From Streptomyces europaeiscabiei (GTDB taxonomy: Bacteria; Actinomycetota; Actinomycetes; Streptomycetales; Streptomycetaceae), in contig NZ_CP107841.1 of assembly GCF_036346855.1 (NCBI RefSeq), forward strand, positions 9,304,001 to 9,368,000: a stretch of DNA of 64,000 bases, written 5' to 3'. Below, piece by piece: positions 10,431 through 19,530 of this stretch. The notes under the pieces were generated by a model. The model was not told the DNA's origin. It was given only the letters and a program-made list of their open reading frames with translations, and made no database searches. A program made the translations under genes and the position numbers. Position 1 is the first letter of the stretch, and every line of letters starts with the position of its first letter.

Positions 10431-10564
10431 TCATCTGATATCCATCACGCTGCCTTTCCCGAAATCCCCTCAACCCGCACCGGGCCGCCAGGGCCGGTCT
10501 CGACAGAGCCGAGGTGCGCAGGCTGGGCGCCGCCCTCGTGTTTGGCAAGGAACTCTTCCTCCAA

Positions 10565-11046
10565 GAAACCCCAGTTACCGGTAGTACTCCAGTGTGGTTT
10601 CGTGATCTGCCCAGTGGGTTCGCTGGTGGTCCGTGGCTGCGCCGGGCTGTGGCCTGGTGGCGTCTGCCCCAGTTTGACCAGTGCAGAGCCTGGCCGCAGC
10701 CATGGCCGGTGAGTTGCGGGCGGCGCCGAGCAGGTGGCGGATTTCCGGGACGGCGGCCAGCGTGATCGGATCGCGGCTGTGGACCAGGTGGTGCGTGCTG
10801 GCGGGCCGCTCGGGGGCTGCGTCGGAGGCGCGGGCAGTCAGAAGGCCAAGGCGAGCATGGCGAGGGTGATGTGCGGGTGCCATGAGGTCGCCGGTCACCC
10901 ACGGTGCCCGTATTCCGGCGTCCAGCGCGGCGGCGATCATCTTCCAGGCCAGGCGGGGTTTGGTCTGGAACCGCACCTCGTCGGGTATCCCCGCCGCGTG
11001 TGCCCGGCGTCAGCGCACCAGGAGCGCTCGGGCAAGTAGGGTCTGC
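10565..11046 (-). pseudogene. IS701-family transposase remnant
   Basis: A decayed transposase fragment read on the minus strand. It contains YLPERSW, then after a frameshift IPDEVRF and TKPRLAWKMIAAALDAGI followed by APWVTGD. An internal deletion then joins this to a degenerate C-terminal tail ending in a DHETTLEYYR-like sequence. The same segments (LPKSWTDD, FATK, WVTGDEVYG) occur in the intact IS701-type transposases at 57-62 kb, which makes the family call firm. Clear ends are not visible, and the flanks to pntB and to the phosphatase gene hold no other gene. Confidence 0.75.
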
Positions 11047-11309
11047 GGTCGATCAGCGTCCGCCCCCGGCTAGTGGCATAGGCGAGGTGTGTTCACGACG
11101 TCCCGGAGATCACAGGTTCTGGGGACTCCCGTCGCCGGCCAGCTCACTCTGTCCCGTTTTTCCAGGCAGTGATCATCGGCTCGATCAACGCACACTGCCC
11201 CGACATTGAGCTTTCGCCGCCCCGAGGCGCATGCTGGCTGTATACGGCTCACCGTTGAGGCCCCTGAGTTGCATGGCTAAGGCCTCCTGCGGTGGGAGGG
11301 AATAGGACC

Positions 11310-13817
11310 ATGGACTCCGATACTGCTGGCGGCTACACCGCCTCAGCCATCATCGATGGCCGGGGAACCGTGACGGGCTGGAGTGCAGAGGCCCGTCGGC
11401 TGTTGGGTTACACGGCCGCAGAAGTTGTGGGACAGGCCGCCGGTCTCCTGCTTGCGGAAGACCTGTCTGAATCATTGCTGCGTTCCCTGGCGGACCGGGT
11501 CCCAGGGGCGGATCAGGCCAGGTGGCACGGGACGGTCCGGCTGCGACACCGGGACGGTCACAGTGTGGAGGCCAGGTTGCTGGCGCATCACCGGCTGTCC
11601 GAGGGCCAAACGGAGAGCGACTGGCTGGTCATGTCGCCTGTCATGGGCAAGGCCAGTCCTGAAGGTGACGTCGCTCTGCTGGAGCGGACTCTCGCCCAGC
11701 AGTCCTGCGCCATTGCGATCTACGGCAGTAACCAGCGCATGCGGCTGGCGAATGTCGAAATGGAAAGGGCTTTCGGTCTCACACAGGCAGAGATGTGTGG
11801 GCTGCGCATGTCGGAGATCGTTCCCCACCCTGATATGGAGGCTACCGACAAAGCCATCCGTGAGGTGCTGGAGACTGGCAGGCCACAGCATCGGGAGAAT
11901 GTCGTCCGTACGCCGGGCCAGGGCCGCCACCACCAGGCATGGGCGGTCTCCCTCGCCCCGGTGAAAGACGCCGGCGGCGCGGTGGACGCCGTGTGTGTCA
12001 GTGCGCACGATGAGACGCAGCAGTACTGGGCGCGGAAGCGGCTCCAGTTGCTCAACGAGGCGAGCGCGAGTATCGGCAGCACCCTGGACATGGTGCGCAC
12101 CGCACAGGAACTCGTCGACGTCGCCGTTCGAGGGCTCGCGGACTTCGTCAGTGTCGACATACTCACCCCGCGTCACGGTGACTGCGGACCGCCCTACCCG
12201 TTGCGGACGATCGCGCCTGTCGCGCTCCGTCATCTCGCCCATGCGTCGGTCACCGAGAGCTGCCCTGAGATTCCCTTCGCGGTGGACGACCTGAGGACAT
12301 ATTCGCAGGGGTCACCCCAGGCCGAATGCCTGGGGACCGGGCGCACCGTCTTGCGCCCGATGACGGAGTCGGACTCCCCCGGCAGCCCATCTGCGGATCA
12401 TGACACAGCGGACGGTGAGGCACGGCGATCGGCGTTCCACTTGTTGGTGGTTCCGATGCGCGCACGCGGGGAGACCCTGGGGGCGGCCGTCTTCGGCCGC
12501 CGCCAGCTTCAGGAGGCGTTCGACCCCGACGACCTGCTGCTCGCCGAGGAGATCACGGCCCGCGCCGGGCTCTGCATCGACAACGCCCGTCGCTACACCC
12601 GTGAGCGGAGCACGGCTCTCACCCTGCAGCGCAGTCTTCTGCCTCGACGGCTGCCACGGCAGGCGGCGGTCGAGGTCGCGTCCCGTTACCTTCCCGCCGA
12701 CCCCCGGGCCGGCGTGGGCGGCGACTGGTTCGACGTCATCCCGCTCTCCGGAGCGCGGGTGGCGCTGGTGGTCGGCGACGTGGTCGGCCACGGCATCCAG
12801 GCATCCGCCACTATGGGCCGCCTGCGTACCGCGGTGCGAACCCTGGCTGACGTGGATCTCCCACCTGACGAACTGCTGACCCACCTCGACGACCTTGTCA
12901 CTCGCCTCGCCGACGAGGATGCCGACGGGGAGTACGACCCTGATGCCGATCCGGACATCGTCGGCGCCACCTGTCTCTACGCGGTCTACGACCCGGTCTC
13001 CCGCCGTTGCACCCTGGCGCGCGCGGGGCATCCACTGCCCTTCGTGGTCACTCCCGGGGGAACTGTCGGCCTCCTCGACCTCCCGGCAGGTCCACCGCTG
13101 GGCCTGGGCGGCCTGCCCTTCGAATCGGCCGAGGTGGAACTGGACGAGGGCAGCCTGTTGGTCCTCTACACCGACGGACTCGTCGAGGCTCGGGACCGCG
13201 ACATCGACCAAGGACTCGACATGCTGCGTCAGGCGCTCACCTGGCCTGCACGGTCCCTGGACGAGGCATGCGACACGGTGCTCGAAGTCCTGTTGCCCGA
13301 TCGCCCTCAGGACGACATCGCCCTGCTGATCGCCCACCCCAACGCCCTGGACGCCGGACAGGTCGCCACCTGGGACATACCGGCCGATCCCGCAGCCGTG
13401 GCCCAGGCCCGCAAGAACGTCTCCGCTCAAGTTGCTGAATGGGGACTCGAAGAGGCTCTCTTCGCCACCGAGTTGGTGGTCAGCGAGCTGGTCACCAACG
13501 CCATCCGGTACGGCGAACCGCCTATCCAGTTGCGTCTGATCCATGACCGCACGCTGATCTGCGAAGTCACCGACGCAAGCAATACAGCCCCTCACCTGCG
13601 CCGTGCCCGGGTCTTCGACGAGGGTGGCCGCGGGCTCCTTCTCGTGGCCCAGCTCACTCAGGGCTGGGGCACCCGCCAGTCGTCCACCGGAAAGACCATC
13701 TGGGCCGAGCAGGCGCTGCCGGATGCGGCGCCGAATCCTGGCCCGTTCGTTGGGGACGCGCAGGAGGAGCTCCCTTCGTCAGGAAACGGCGCCGTCTCAG
13801 CCTGTTCGGGGCCATGA
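11310..13817 (+). CDS. PAS-PAS-GAF-SpoIIE phosphatase with HATPase domain
   Basis: An 835-residue multidomain regulator. Approximate order: PAS (10-110), PAS (120-235), GAF (245-430), PP2C-type SpoIIE phosphatase (438-674) with metal-binding Asp in GGDWFDV and VGDVVGHG, and a histidine-kinase-like ATPase/anti-sigma domain (690-805, ELVTNAIRYG and DEGGRGLLLVAQL). Such proteins in Streptomyces act in partner-switching circuits that dephosphorylate anti-anti-sigma factors and phosphorylate or bind them. The sensing ligand is unknown. I chose the ATG at 11310 (GGGAGGG upstream) over the GTG at 11292. The gene is a single transcription unit with no visible partner nearby. Confidence 0.9.
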   Translation: MDSDTAGGYTASAIIDGRGTVTGWSAEARRLLGYTAAEVVGQAAGLLLAEDLSESLLRSLADRVPGADQARWHGTVRLRHRDGHSVEARLLAHHRLSEGQTESDWLVMSPVMGKASPEGDVALLERTLAQQSCAIAIYGSNQRMRLANVEMERAFGLTQAEMCGLRMSEIVPHPDMEATDKAIREVLETGRPQHRENVVRTPGQGRHHQAWAVSLAPVKDAGGAVDAVCVSAHDETQQYWARKRLQLLNEASASIGSTLDMVRTAQELVDVAVRGLADFVSVDILTPRHGDCGPPYPLRTIAPVALRHLAHASVTESCPEIPFAVDDLRTYSQGSPQAECLGTGRTVLRPMTESDSPGSPSADHDTADGEARRSAFHLLVVPMRARGETLGAAVFGRRQLQEAFDPDDLLLAEEITARAGLCIDNARRYTRERSTALTLQRSLLPRRLPRQAAVEVASRYLPADPRAGVGGDWFDVIPLSGARVALVVGDVVGHGIQASATMGRLRTAVRTLADVDLPPDELLTHLDDLVTRLADEDADGEYDPDADPDIVGATCLYAVYDPVSRRCTLARAGHPLPFVVTPGGTVGLLDLPAGPPLGLGGLPFESAEVELDEGSLLVLYTDGLVEARDRDIDQGLDMLRQALTWPARSLDEACDTVLEVLLPDRPQDDIALLIAHPNALDAGQVATWDIPADPAAVAQARKNVSAQVAEWGLEEALFATELVVSELVTNAIRYGEPPIQLRLIHDRTLICEVTDASNTAPHLRRARVFDEGGRGLLLVAQLTQGWGTRQSSTGKTIWAEQALPDAAPNPGPFVGDAQEELPSSGNGAVSACSGP

Positions 13818-14475
13818 ATCCGCCCTTGGCCTGCCGCCGGTCCAGCCCTGTCCCCCTCCGACAGGGCCCGCAGCGGGTGATCGACGCCCGGCGTCGATGG
13901 AGTGGGGCGGTGCCGCAAGCCTGATCGGAGAGCATGCCAAGGGTCGCACCGGCTTCCGGGGGAGCCTGCTGTCGAGTGCCCTCTTACCGGTCTCGTCAAC
14001 TACACCTGGGGCGCCGAGTCGCAGGTGGGCGGAACAAGAGGTCGCGGTAGTCCCGCGAGGAGAAGCTCGTACATGCCCCGTTGACAGGCGGGTGGATGCG
14101 GGGCCGGTAGCAGCACATCGCGGTGATCGAGACCCGTCGCCGGACTCTCACGAGGGAAGTCTCCCCGCGCCACAACCCGGCCTCGCCCTCAGGCGACGTA
14201 GGCCACGAGGGGTTTCCCAGCCGTGCGCGGCGGGGCCATTAGCGCGTCTTCTCCCAGCCGAACGAACCCTTCATCACTTCTTGTTCCCGCTCTTCTTGCT
14301 GCTGGGGACTCGGGAGACGGGCTTCATCATCGCCGCAGTGACGTACGGAACCGCCGGGGAGCGGCCGTGTCCTGGGCGGGAACCTATGCGGTGCCAGTGT
14401 CGGAGGGAAGGTTCCGGAGGCAGGCGGTCACCCTCAGTAAGCGCCTGCCTCCGGCTCGCACCACCGCGCCTGGCG
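13818..14475. other. Intergenic stretch, no gene recognised
   Basis: About 650 bp between convergent units. Open frames here are long only because of GC content and have no family motifs or ribosome sites. I see no IS ends in it. Confidence 0.5.
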
Positions 14476-14509
14476 TTCCGTGCCTCGCGGTGCGGGGCGA
14501 GGCACGGAA
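14476..14509 (-). terminator. Terminator hairpin of the mesaconyl-CoA pathway operon
   Basis: A perfect 12-bp stem (TTCCGTGCCTCG / CGAGGCACGGAA) with a 10-nt loop, directly beyond the stop of the minus-strand lyase gene. Confidence 0.7.
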
Positions 14510-14518
14510 TCCAGTGGA

Positions 14519-15346
14519 TCAGGGCGCGGGGTGGGAGTCGTGGGTCTGGCCCAGAAGCCGTCTGGCTCTCTCCAGGACGGGCTTGTCGACCATCCGGCCG
14601 TCGACCGCGGTGACGGAGTCCCCTGCGGCGACGACGGTGCGCGCCCACTCCAACTCCGCCTCCGACGGGGCGAATCCGCGGCCGACCGCCTCGACCTGGG
14701 CCGGGTGGATGCAGAGTTTCCCGGTGAAGCCCAGGCTGCGCCCGTGCATGACGTCCTTGTGCAGGACCTCGGCGTCCCTCACCGTGGTGGTGACCCCGTC
14801 GACCGGTGGGCAGATGCCGGCTGCGGCGGAGGCCGAGACGAGCTTGGAGCGTGCGTACGTGAGGGCGGTGTGGTCGTCCCAGGCGATACCGAGCTGTCCG
14901 GCGAGGTCGACGTTGCCGAAGGCCGCACGGGCGACGCCCACCGTGGCGCACACCTCCCACGCCCGCTCCACACCGGCCGCTGTCTCGATGAGCGGAACGA
15001 GCTCACAGCGTCCGGCGACCCGGGCGGCGACTTCCGTGAGTACGGCCGGATCCTCTGCCTTGGGCACCATGACCGGGCAGCCGTGGCGGGCCGCCTCCGC
15101 CAGATCGGACTGGAACCACGGGGTTCCCGGCGGGTTGATCCGGACGACCGCGTCGTTCCCCTGTGCGAGCCAGTCGGCGGCGCTGGCACGGGCCTGTGCC
15201 TTGTCCTCAGACGCGACGGCATCTTCGAGGTCGATGATGACCAGGTCCGCACCGGAGGCTGCGGCCTTGGGAAAGCGGTCCGGGCGGTGCCCGGGGACGA
15301 AGAGCCAGCTACGAGCCGACGAGATGTACCTGCTGCCGTGGATCAT
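14519..15346 (-). CDS. HpcH/HpaI (CitE-type) CoA-ester lyase, probably citramalyl-CoA lyase
   Basis: A 275-residue TIM-barrel lyase. The visible family motifs are LFVPGHRPDRF, IIDLEDAVASEDK (metal and substrate side), PLIETAAGV, FGNVDLAGQLG and GKLCIHPAQVEAV. Family members cleave malyl-, citramalyl- or HMG-type CoA esters. The start ATG overlaps the stop of the upstream MaoC-type gene (ATGA), so the two are coupled. Given the hydratase and the 2-methylfumaryl-CoA isomerase homologue beside it, cleavage of citramalyl-CoA to acetyl-CoA and pyruvate is the best inference; malyl-CoA lyase activity is an alternative. An open frame continuing upstream to 16297 is only antisense/shadow extension. 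Confidence 0.88.
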   Translation of the reverse strand: MIHGSRYISSARSWLFVPGHRPDRFPKAAASGADLVIIDLEDAVASEDKAQARASAADWLAQGNDAVVRINPPGTPWFQSDLAEAARHGCPVMVPKAEDPAVLTEVAARVAGRCELVPLIETAAGVERAWEVCATVGVARAAFGNVDLAGQLGIAWDDHTALTYARSKLVSASAAAGICPPVDGVTTTVRDAEVLHKDVMHGRSLGFTGKLCIHPAQVEAVGRGFAPSEAELEWARTVVAAGDSVTAVDGRMVDKPVLERARRLLGQTHDSHPAP

Positions 15347-16215
15347 GCGAACGTCACCTCGGCGGTGGCATGTCGGGCCTCTCGGCCAGAGGCGATACGC
15401 AGCTCCGTCCGGCCGTTCGCCAGGGTGCCGGCGGCGAGAAGGCGCTCGCCCGCGAAGGCCGGGCTCCGCAGGCGATAAGACACGGACCGCACCTGGCGGG
15501 TCGGGGCGTTGCGGTGGACGAGATCCATCATGAGCAGCACTAGAAGAGGGCCGTGGACGACCAGCCCCGGATAGCCCTCCACGTCCCGGGCGTAGGGCGC
15601 GTCGTAGTGGATACGGTGGGCATTGGAGGTGAGCGCGCTGAAGCGGAACAGCAGGGGCGGGTCCGGCCTCAGCGAGAGCTGCCACGCGTCGTCGGCCTGG
15701 GGTTCCGCCGACGTTTCGAGCGCCGGGGGCGCGCTCCGGGTGGGGCCGCGTCCGGACCGGTAAACAATGTCCTGCTCCTCGACGAGACAGGTCCGGCCCC
15801 CCTGCCGGTACTCGTTGCGCTGGGTCACGAAGAGCAGTTCGCCGGTTCTGCCGTGCTTGACCTCGACACTGTGTACGCTGCTGACCCGCTCGGCCCGCTC
15901 TCCGAGACGCAGGGGTTCGGAGACGGTGCAGCGCCCTCCGGCGAACATCCGCTGCCGGTCGGGGACGGGGGGCAGGAAATGGCCGTGAGCCGGGTGGCCG
16001 TCGGGCCCGAGATCGCACTGGGCGGGCCAGTCCAAGAAGTAGAGCCAGTGCCATAGCGCCGGGAGAGGAGCCCCGGAGCCTGCGACCGGTTCGGGTCCGT
16101 CGAGCAACGCCGCCAGCGCCGCGACGGGTCCTGGGAGCAGCGGGTCCACGCAGGTGGCCGAGCCCGGCTTCCATGACTCCACGTGCGCTTGCAGGGGACT
16201 CGTACTGAGCTGCAT
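15343..16215 (-). CDS. MaoC/HTD2-type hydratase, probably mesaconyl-C4-CoA hydratase
   Basis: A 290-residue double-hotdog protein. The N-terminal half is FAS1-like (LWHWLYFLDWPAQCDLGPDG); the C-terminal half carries the hydratase-2 pattern RIHYDAPYARDVEGYPGL then VVHGPLL near residues 205-230. This length and layout fit mesaconyl-C4-CoA (2-methylfumaryl-CoA) hydratase. The start ATG at 16215 has AAGGACGG upstream; a frame extending to 16356 crosses the promoter and is not used. It is first in a two-gene minus-strand operon with the CitE-type lyase and is divergent from the CoA-isomerase gene. Confidence 0.82.
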   Translation of the reverse strand: MQLSTSPLQAHVESWKPGSATCVDPLLPGPVAALAALLDGPEPVAGSGAPLPALWHWLYFLDWPAQCDLGPDGHPAHGHFLPPVPDRQRMFAGGRCTVSEPLRLGERAERVSSVHSVEVKHGRTGELLFVTQRNEYRQGGRTCLVEEQDIVYRSGRGPTRSAPPALETSAEPQADDAWQLSLRPDPPLLFRFSALTSNAHRIHYDAPYARDVEGYPGLVVHGPLLVLLMMDLVHRNAPTRQVRSVSYRLRSPAFAGERLLAAGTLANGRTELRIASGREARHATAEVTFA

Positions 16216-16290
16216 CGGTCCGTCCTTGGGAGCGGTGGGGTGGACGCGGGCGCTGCGCCGCTGAAGGGCCCGGCCCGTCGGCTGACGACC

Positions 16291-16325
16291 TTGACATAGT
16301 TGTAAGACAATTACATGATTGTCAA
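16291..16325. promoter_or_regulatory. Face-to-face promoters with a palindromic operator
   Basis: An AT-rich island. The plus strand has TTGACA at 16291-16296; the minus strand has TTGACA at 16325-16320. The two -35 boxes therefore bracket the same ~23-bp centre, and each polymerase would read across it. Inside lies the perfect palindrome GACAAT-TACATG-ATTGTC (16306-16323), overlapped by TTGT-aag-ACAA and TGTAA...TTACA. This looks like a regulator site (TetR or GntR type) controlling both divergent transcripts at once. Confidence 0.65.
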
Positions 16326-16481
16326 TAGAGGCGCGCTTATGGACGCACGGTGACAACGCCCGCCCGGCGTGGAAGCAGGGGTTGATTCCTCTTGGCCGGT
16401 TTCCCTCTGGTCCTGGGTGTGCAGCGGTTCTTGCGGCCGTGGAAGCACCCGCAGTGCGCCGTTCCGCAGAAGGGAATCACG

Positions 16482-17783
16482 TTGACGCCATCACCCCAGC
16501 CGCTCGGCGGTCTGCGCATCATCGAAGGCGCTTCCTTCGTGGCCGGCCCATCGGCCGGCCTGGCTCTCGCCCAGCTCGGGGCGGATGTCATCCGGGTCGA
16601 CCCTCCGGGCGGTGGAAGCGATTTCCTTCGTTGGCCGCTCTCCTCCACCGGGGACAGCCTGTTCTGGGCCGGCCTCAACAAGGGCAAGCGGTCCGTGACG
16701 ATCGACCACCGCACTGAGCAGGGACGGGAACTGCTGCTCGCCCTCGCCACGGCGCCCGGACGCGGGGCGGGGATCTTCCTGGACAACATGGTCGGCCGAC
16801 ACCGGCTGACGTACGACGAACTGCGTGCTCGGCGCGAGGACGTCATCCATGTGCACCTCCAGGGCAGGAGTGACGGATCCCCGGCCGTCGACTACACGAT
16901 CAACGCGGAAGTGGGAGTACCGCAGATGACCGGTCCCCAGGGCGTGGAACAGCCGGTCAATCACGTACTGCCCGCCTGGGATCTGCTGTCCGGAATGGTC
17001 GTGGCCTCGGGAATCCTGGCAGCTGTCCTCCATCGTGAGCGTGAGGGTCAGGGAGCTCAGATCGAACTCGCCCTGGCGGACGTGGCGTTGGCAGGCGTCG
17101 GCAACATGGGATGGCTGGCGGAAGCGGAGATGAGGGGTGGTCCGCGAGTCCGCCAGGGAAATCACATGTACGGCTCCTTCGGCGTGGACTTCGAGACCTT
17201 GGACGGCCGTCGGCTGATGGTGGTCGCCCTGACAGAGGGGCAATGGCGCGCGCTGCGTGACGTTACCGAGACGGGTGCGGTCTTCGCCGCGCTGGAGCAG
17301 GTCCTGGGCGCGGACCTGAGCCAGGAGGGCGACAGGTATCGGCTGCGTGAGACGATCGCCGCCGTACTGAGGCCATGGTTCGCCCAGCGGGACTTCGGCG
17401 CGGTGCGCGAACTGCTCGAGCGCGCGAAGGTCCTGTGGAGTCCGTACCTGGACATGGCCGAAGCGGCTCGCGCCGCACGCGCTGACGAGACGTCGGTGGC
17501 GGCGGAGATGGACCAACCTGGGATCGGCCCTCTGCTGGCCACCGGCCGACCGCTGCGGTGGGCCGGCACCGGGGCGGCTCCCGTGCCGGCGCCACGTCTC
17601 GGCGAACACACCGAGGACGTGCTGTCCGACCTCCTCGGCCTCTCGAGCGAGGAGATCGGCCGACTGCGGGACGAGGGTGTCGTCCGTGTAGGCGGCGACG
17701 GCAGCCGGCGAAGTCGACGGCCGTCCAGCCCGGAGCTTCCCCCAGGCGCGCCGCGACGGCCCAGTCTGCCCGCGCGGGCGTGA
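16482..17783 (+). CDS. CaiB/BaiF CoA-transferase family III, Mct-like 2-methylfumaryl-CoA isomerase
   Basis: A 433-residue protein. It resembles, from memory, the mesaconyl-CoA C1-C4 CoA transferase of the 3-hydroxypropionate bicycle over much of its length. Matching segments include GLRIIEGASFVAGP, WAGLNKGKRSV, VDYTINAEVGVPQMTGP, VNHVLPAWDLLSG and RQGNHMYGSFG. Asp167 in PAWD would be the aspartate that carries CoA. I chose the TTG at 16482: AGAAGGG lies ahead of it and the conserved protein starts just after, while the ATG at 16392 would add an unrelated leader. The last ~35 residues are a low-complexity RS/P-rich tail. It is divergent from the hydratase-lyase pair. Confidence 0.83.
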   Translation: MTPSPQPLGGLRIIEGASFVAGPSAGLALAQLGADVIRVDPPGGGSDFLRWPLSSTGDSLFWAGLNKGKRSVTIDHRTEQGRELLLALATAPGRGAGIFLDNMVGRHRLTYDELRARREDVIHVHLQGRSDGSPAVDYTINAEVGVPQMTGPQGVEQPVNHVLPAWDLLSGMVVASGILAAVLHREREGQGAQIELALADVALAGVGNMGWLAEAEMRGGPRVRQGNHMYGSFGVDFETLDGRRLMVVALTEGQWRALRDVTETGAVFAALEQVLGADLSQEGDRYRLRETIAAVLRPWFAQRDFGAVRELLERAKVLWSPYLDMAEAARAARADETSVAAEMDQPGIGPLLATGRPLRWAGTGAAPVPAPRLGEHTEDVLSDLLGLSSEEIGRLRDEGVVRVGGDGSRRSRRPSSPELPPGAPRRPSLPARA

Positions 17784-18285
17784 CCTCCCCGGAACTCGCT
17801 CTCCGGTGGCGACGCGGGTTGGCGTTGCTGGGCCACGCCGCCCGGCAGGTCCCCTCTGGTGCGTGCCGGTAGAAGGGCGGGCCTTTGTGGTCTTCCGTCG
17901 GCCTTGATCGACATATCTACAGCGACGGGTTACGGACTGGCATGGTGGACGGAGGGTCTGCGACGGTCGTGTCTGGGGCGCCTTCCTGAGTGCTCGGCTG
18001 GATCGCCCCCCGTCGGGGCTGTGTATACGACCACGCCGCACCGGTGTCGCCAACCGGCCGCACCTGCCCTCGACGCGATCTTGTGCAGCAGCATCGCCGG
18101 CGCCCGCAACTGGCCGGCCGCTCCGCTGGTCACAGATCCCCCCGTGGTCGTCAGCCGCTGTTCGGACGGCCCGTGGCGGTGGGCACTCCCGTGACAGCCG
18201 GGAGCGATGCGGCGGTCGGCGATGACGTCGAGGCAGACGCGCCCATCACGAGGTGGCAACGACCCGAATGTCGCTGCCAGGGCTC
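17784..18285. other. Intergenic stretch, no gene recognised
   Basis: About 500 bp between two plus-strand units. No coding pattern, IS end or terminator with a long stem was found. Confidence 0.5.
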
Positions 18286-18325
18286 TTGACGGACAGTTGT
18301 TAGGCAGCTTTGAATGCAGTCTGAC
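18286..18325 (+). promoter_or_regulatory. Candidate promoter and operator of the ABC importer operon
   Basis: TTGACG at 18286-18291 with a TTGAAT-like -10 about 18 bp on, followed by GTCTGAC at 18319-18325. GTCnGAC is the kind of core recognised by FadR/FCD-type GntR repressors. The site lies about 50 nt ahead of the permease start. Confidence 0.3.
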
Positions 18326-18374
18326 ATTAGCTCGCTTGGTAGAAGTCGCGCCAGGCGCTCTGCAATGAGGCGGT

Positions 18375-19472
18375 GTGCTGATGAAGGTAACGCGCTGGGA
18401 TCTGCCGAGGGTGGCCGTGGACGCCCCCTCTGCCGATGCCGCGGCTGTGGCTGCGGCTGAGCGTGCGGGCCGGCTCACAGACCTGAAATATCGCTGGCCC
18501 GCTCGCTACCGGGCCAGCTGGGCCGCGTTCCTGATGCTCGCCGCGGTGGTGCTCTTCGCGGCGCCGCGGACGCTCAGTAGCGCGTCGCTCGAAATGGTCA
18601 CCGCACTCGCCGGTGTGCTGGCGATCGCCGCGATAGGGCAGATGCTGATCATCATGCTGGGATCGATCGATCTGTCGGTCTCGGCCATTATGTCCGTAGC
18701 GGCCGGCATGATCGTGCACTATGGCGGCCCAGGGGCGAGCGTGCCGACGGTGATCGCCTTCGCGTTGGTGGTCCCGGTCGTGTTCAGTGTGGTCAACGGA
18801 GTGCTCATCGCCGTTTTCCGGCTCAACGCACTGATCGTCACTCTGGCGACGTTCGGCATGATCTCCGGTGGGATCACGCTGTGGACGAGCGTGTCGCTGT
18901 CCGTTTCGGGGCAGGCGCCACAGTCCCTCCAGGAGATCGCGCAGAAGACGTTCTTCGGCGTCAATGCCGGCTTCCTGTTCGCGCTGGTCGTGGCCGTGAT
19001 ACTCACCGCGGTCCTGACCAAGACCCGTTTCGGTCGCCGTATCGCGGCCGTCGGCGCCAATCGGCGGTCGGCGCGCGCACTCGGAATCCGGGTCACCGCG
19101 GTCGAACTGTCGACGTACGCCCTCGCCGGGCTGCTCTACGGCATCGCGGGCGTGCTGCTGGCCGGGTACATAGGGACGCCGGACGTCTACGCGGGCGCGC
19201 CGTACCAAATGGCTACGATCACGGCGGCGGGCATCGCGGGCGTGATCTTCACCGGAGGACCGGCGAGCGTCGCCAGCGTCGTGATCGCCGCAATCTTCCT
19301 CCAGTTTCTCGACCAGGCGCTCTCCATCATGGGCCTTTCGGCCGGAGCGCGCGTGGTGATCCAAGGACTTGCCCTCGTGGTCGCCGTCGCTGCCATCACC
19401 CTTGGCCAGTACGGCGCCTCGAGCTTCAGGCGTGGCTTCAAGAAGGCCGGACGCCCCGTTGCCGGCGGCTGA
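18375..19472 (+). CDS. Sugar-type ABC transporter permease (RbsC/BPD_transp_2 family)
   Basis: A 365-residue membrane protein with a long hydrophilic N-terminus (about 45 residues) and about eight to ten helices. Family landmarks include IAAIGQMLIIMLGSIDLSVSA, VNGVLIAVFRLNALIVTLAT, TRFGRRIAAVGANRRSARALGI (the coupling region that contacts the ATPase) and GVIFTGGPASV. The start is the GTG at 18375 or the ATG at 18381; GAGG lies 4 or 10 nt ahead, so it is undecided. It is first of a four-gene unit with a lipoprotein, an ATPase-permease fusion and a lactonase, suggesting uptake of a sugar or sugar lactone. It would pair with the permease half of the fusion. Confidence 0.9.
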   Translation: MLMKVTRWDLPRVAVDAPSADAAAVAAAERAGRLTDLKYRWPARYRASWAAFLMLAAVVLFAAPRTLSSASLEMVTALAGVLAIAAIGQMLIIMLGSIDLSVSAIMSVAAGMIVHYGGPGASVPTVIAFALVVPVVFSVVNGVLIAVFRLNALIVTLATFGMISGGITLWTSVSLSVSGQAPQSLQEIAQKTFFGVNAGFLFALVVAVILTAVLTKTRFGRRIAAVGANRRSARALGIRVTAVELSTYALAGLLYGIAGVLLAGYIGTPDVYAGAPYQMATITAAGIAGVIFTGGPASVASVVIAAIFLQFLDQALSIMGLSAGARVVIQGLALVVAVAAITLGQYGASSFRRGFKKAGRPVAGG

Positions 19473-19530
19473 CCCCAAGCAGTGTCATCCGCGCATCTCC
19501 GTTACCTGCCATGCCGATAGGAGCACATCA

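Noticed and set aside
14519..16297. 592-codon frame upstream-extending the lyase
   Set aside because: The extra part overlaps the hydratase gene in another frame and has no family match; the ATG at 15346 fits family length and coupling.
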